Assembly: GCF_000154285.1 (NCBI RefSeq)
Contig: NZ_DS483467.1
Location: 1-44,434 of the forward strand
Direction of reading: 5' to 3'
DNA: 44,434 bases
Source of the DNA: Amedibacillus dolichus DSM 3991
Lineage (GTDB): Bacteria > Bacillota_I > Bacilli_A > Erysipelotrichales > Erysipelotrichaceae
Below the pieces are notes generated by a model that saw nothing but the letters and a program-made list of their open reading frames with translations, did not search any database and had not been told where the DNA came from. Of the stretch, positions 42,570 through 44,434 are shown in pieces. The translations under genes and the position numbers were made by a program. Position 1 is the stretch's first letter. Every line of letters begins with the position of its first letter.

Positions 42570-42599
42570 AAGTATGGGCTATGATGCGCATACTTTTTC
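42570..42599 (+). terminator. Terminator of nagB
   Basis: AAGTATG (42570-42576) pairs with CATACTT (42589-42595), with an inner GC/GC pair, followed by T. Confidence 0.75.
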
Positions 42600-42699
42600 T
42601 TTGCGAATTTTATCAAGCTGTTTGTTGGGTAAACGTATTGGTAATATTATCACGAGTTTGTTAATCCTTTTATGAAAACTTGAAAAGAGTCGGTTAGTG

Positions 42700-42719
42700 G
42701 CCTAAAGTAGGCTTTTTTT
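42700..42719 (+). terminator. Second, separate terminator hairpin
   Basis: GCCTA-AAG-TAGGC is followed by seven T residues. It lies 100 bases after the nagB terminator with no gene between, so it may end a short transcript or back up nagB. Confidence 0.6.
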
Positions 42720-42776
42720 ATAGCATATAGTAGAATGTGATACGAAGAGGTATCACTACGATAAGGAGGAATTATT

Positions 42777-43040
42777 ATGTGTAACAGATGCAACAACGGC
42801 AGTAACTTTTTCTACAATGGCAATAATTGGAATGGGTGGGAAAATTGGAATCATTGGAATACGCGAGGCTGCGGTTGTGGCTGCTCTGCCAACGATCCGT
42901 TTGGTGAGGTAGAACGTATCGCCCGTCAAGCACGCAGACGTCGCAATTGTGAAAATCGAGCAGCTTGTGAATTTGTGCGTAATATGCGTAACTGTCAACA
43001 GCATCATTGGGGAAGCTGGAATGGGGGTTGTGATTGCTAG
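42777..43040 (+). CDS. Cys/Trp/Asn-rich small protein of unknown function
   Basis: This 87-residue protein has a very unusual composition: ten Cys (2, 5, 32, 34, 36, 58, 64, 73, 85, 87) and six Trp. Four Trp are spaced every third residue (18, 21, 24, 27), and two more (78, 81) repeat that spacing near the end. The ends are Gly/Asn/Trp-rich, and residues 41-75 form one charged helix with five consecutive-type Arg (QARRRRN). There is no signal peptide. Strong AAGGAGG before the ATG, a terminator of its own and an intact frame argue for a real, well-expressed gene. It could be a structural (for example spore- or cell-surface) or metal-binding protein; I cannot name a family. Confidence 0.8.
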   Translation: MCNRCNNGSNFFYNGNNWNGWENWNHWNTRGCGCGCSANDPFGEVERIARQARRRRNCENRAACEFVRNMRNCQQHHWGSWNGGCDC

Positions 43041-43058
43041 AACTCGACTTCTTAATAA

Positions 43059-43088
43059 AAGGGGGCTGTGAAATTCTCACAGCCCTTT
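43059..43088. terminator. Bidirectional terminator
   Basis: GGGCTGTGA pairs with TCACAGCCC around AATTC, flanked by A residues and TTT. It separates the Cys/Trp-rich gene from the converging flavin reductase gene. Confidence 0.85.
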
Positions 43089-43584
43089 ACTTAGTCAATA
43101 CCTTTTCAATTTCTACTACATACACCCAATGATAATCATCGTTAGGATAATTGCTATCCCTTAGCTCATGGTTTAAGAAGCCTTCTTTGTCAAGCTGTTG
43201 TGTAAAAAGTTTACGACCAATCAGTATCGTATTGGCTTCTTCAAAGTAAGGTGTATCCTCATCAAAGGTAATATGCAGATTTGCTTTTTTGATTTTATCT
43301 TCATCACGACCGCTCACTGTTCCCAAATAGGAAAGCTGTTTACGATAGCTTTCATCATAAAAGCTTAAGCTTAAAGTATCGCTGGCATCAACAAATTCCT
43401 TTGTGTAGCGTTGAGGACGAATAAAAATAAAGGCAACCTGTTTATTCCATAAGATACCCATACCACCCCAAGAAGCAGTCATGGTGTTTACCTGATTGCC
43501 TTTTTTTGCGGTAATCAGCAACCATTCCTTACCAATCATCGTAAAAACTGAGCGTTGCAGTTGTTCCGGTGTAATCGTATTCAT
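43087..43584 (-). CDS. Flavin reductase-like (flavoredoxin) family protein
   Basis: This 165-residue protein has the split beta-barrel FMN-binding domain of the flavin reductase/flavoredoxin family: LLITAKKGNQVNTMTASWGG, the RPQRYTKEFVDAS segment and SLSFYDESYR, with the usual SGRDEDK further on. Such proteins carry electrons with FMN between NAD(P)H and partners; the partner is not evident here. AAGGTTG precedes the ATG. The gene stands alone on the minus strand. Confidence 0.9.
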   Translation of the reverse strand: MNTITPEQLQRSVFTMIGKEWLLITAKKGNQVNTMTASWGGMGILWNKQVAFIFIRPQRYTKEFVDASDTLSLSFYDESYRKQLSYLGTVSGRDEDKIKKANLHITFDEDTPYFEEANTILIGRKLFTQQLDKEGFLNHELRDSNYPNDDYHWVYVVEIEKVLTK

Positions 43585-43767
43585 ATTTCAACCTTCTTTC
43601 GTTTTTATTATATGCAGTAGATATAAAAAAAACAAGCTGCAAATTTTTGTGATTGTGTATTTTTATGTATGTATTTTACTAATGAAAAAAAGAAAACGAC
43701 GTGAAGGATATGGAAGTTTATAGGCGGATATGCTATATTTTAAGTAATAGTAAAGGAGATTATGATA

Positions 43768-44256
43768 ATGGAGGCAAAACAAGTTTTAAAAAGTGTATTG
43801 GAGGAATACCAATGTATTACCGGTTTACGAAGTTATATTATTTATAATGAAGAAGATTATAAGAGTGCTAGTGAAAAAAACTATTTCTGTAAGTGCTTGA
43901 AGCTTTCAAGTAAGGCACTTAAAAAGTGTGAGCGTTGTACGCTAGATGTTTTTGCAGAAGCTGATGATGAAAATAAGGAGCGTATTTATTCTTGTCATGC
44001 GGGCTTGATTAAATGGGCAGTGCCGGTAAATTATAACGATTTGCATTGTGTGATTGTTTCCGAAGGTATTATTGCACAAAAGCAAATGGAAGAAGCTGAT
44101 CAATGGGCGGATTATTTGGCAAAGGAGTATGGGTTGAATGAGGAAATGCTGGCGCATAATTTTAAAATTATTCATACGATGAATGAGCGACAGATGCAGG
44201 CTTCTATCGGTTTATTAAAGGATTTAATTGCTTATCATTTTGCGATGATAAAATAA
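43768..44256 (+). CDS. Free-standing PocR-type sensory domain protein
   Basis: This 162-residue protein matches the PocR ligand-binding domain: a Cys pair (FCKCL, 41 and 43), a second pair CERC (54 and 57), and the hallmark YSCHAGLIKWAVPV (Cys76, His77), then a strand and helices. In known proteins the domain sits in front of an AraC-type HTH or a histidine kinase and senses small hydrocarbon derivatives such as 1,2-propanediol; here no output domain is present. ATG 43768 gives 9-base spacing from AAAGGAG; ATG 43762 would be 3 bases away. Confidence 0.8.
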   Translation: MEAKQVLKSVLEEYQCITGLRSYIIYNEEDYKSASEKNYFCKCLKLSSKALKKCERCTLDVFAEADDENKERIYSCHAGLIKWAVPVNYNDLHCVIVSEGIIAQKQMEEADQWADYLAKEYGLNEEMLAHNFKIIHTMNERQMQASIGLLKDLIAYHFAMIK

Positions 44257-44409
44257 AAAAAGCAGAGGTGCTAATATAGCATGTAATGAAAATTTCCATT
44301 TTCTGTTATCAAAGGTTTAAAATACATAGACAATGTAAATCAAATATTATAAAATTAATTTATATGCGCTTGAAAAGTACAGTAACATATAAAAAAGGGG
44401 TTGACAGCT

Positions 44410-44434
44410 GTGGTTAGAAATTGCTACGCTTGCG
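44410..44434 (+). CDS. Possible start of a further gene, cut by the window end
   Basis: A GTG at 44410, preceded by AAGGGG, opens a frame reading MVRNCYAC to the window edge. The closely spaced Cys suggest a metal-binding N-terminus, but eight codons are too few to judge. The 150 bases before it are AT-rich and hold no other feature I can support. Confidence 0.25.

Noticed and set aside
42603-42719. Small RNA gene between nagB and the Cys/Trp-rich gene
   Set aside because: A terminator hairpin exists at 42700-42719, but I could not find a convincing promoter in the 100 bases before it.
1-44434. Prophage, transposon, CRISPR array or other mobile island
   Set aside because: No integrase, transposase, phage structural gene, cas gene, regular repeat-spacer pattern or terminal repeats were found; gene content and base use look uniformly chromosomal.

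Overview
The window looks like chromosomal DNA from a low-GC member of the Bacillota, most likely an anaerobic gut-type lineage of the Erysipelotrichia/Clostridia kind. The evidence is AT-rich intergenic DNA, strong AGGAGG ribosome sites, TATAAT promoters, Rho-independent terminators after most operons, a T-box leader, a two-subunit transketolase, an A-type flavodiiron protein and a VanR/VanS-style two-component system. The species assignment is inference. Nearly all genes are on the plus strand. The exceptions are a small membrane protein, tRNA-Ala, a pentapeptide-repeat protein, the flavodiiron protein and a flavin reductase. I see no prophage, transposase, CRISPR array or rRNA.

Layout. 1-2646: two small membrane proteins with helical, TPR-like tails, tRNA-Ala(TGC) and an XRE regulator fused to a membrane domain. 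2817-5082: serC-serA serine biosynthesis. 5237-6127: a lipoprotein and a TIGR04076-type protein. 6300-8167: a mepR/mepA-like MarR-MATE efflux operon with a palindrome at its promoter. 8219-12872: a thioesterase, a small unknown protein, an S9 peptidase, an aminotransferase and an S51 peptidase. 12982-16025: a purine permease and guaA. 16390-18113: a ferritin-like helical protein and pepT. 18177-21312: a pentapeptide protein, an Smr protein and Tex. 21387-23143: split transketolase.

23549-27062 is the most unusual part: a four-gene signalling cassette with a response regulator, an intact histidine kinase, a second kinase-like protein whose phospho-accepting His is Gln, and a protein I do not recognise. 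Direct repeats about 11 bp apart lie in front of its promoter. 27183-28821 holds an ACT-domain/PFL (UPF0237/UPF0210) pair, then comes a radical SAM protein, and 29831-31461 is a two-gene SufC/SufB-like minimal iron-sulfur system. 31558-33990 is a T-box-controlled amino-acid ABC importer; the specifier is best read as CGU, arginine. 34264-37444: a membrane-tethered nuclease, the flavodiiron protein and nagA. 37922-39694: an unknown protein, NfeD and a stomatin-like SPFH protein. 40125-42561: a HAD phosphatase, a LacX-like mutarotase and nagB. 42777-44434: a remarkable 87-residue Cys/Trp/Asn-rich protein, a flavin reductase, a free-standing PocR-domain protein and possibly the start of one more gene.

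Most of the window is housekeeping metabolism: serine, purine, pentose phosphate, amino-sugar and peptide use, and Fe-S assembly. The best candidates for undescribed biology are the kinase/pseudokinase cassette, the Cys/Trp-rich small protein, the free-standing PocR protein and the unknown partner of NfeD/SPFH.
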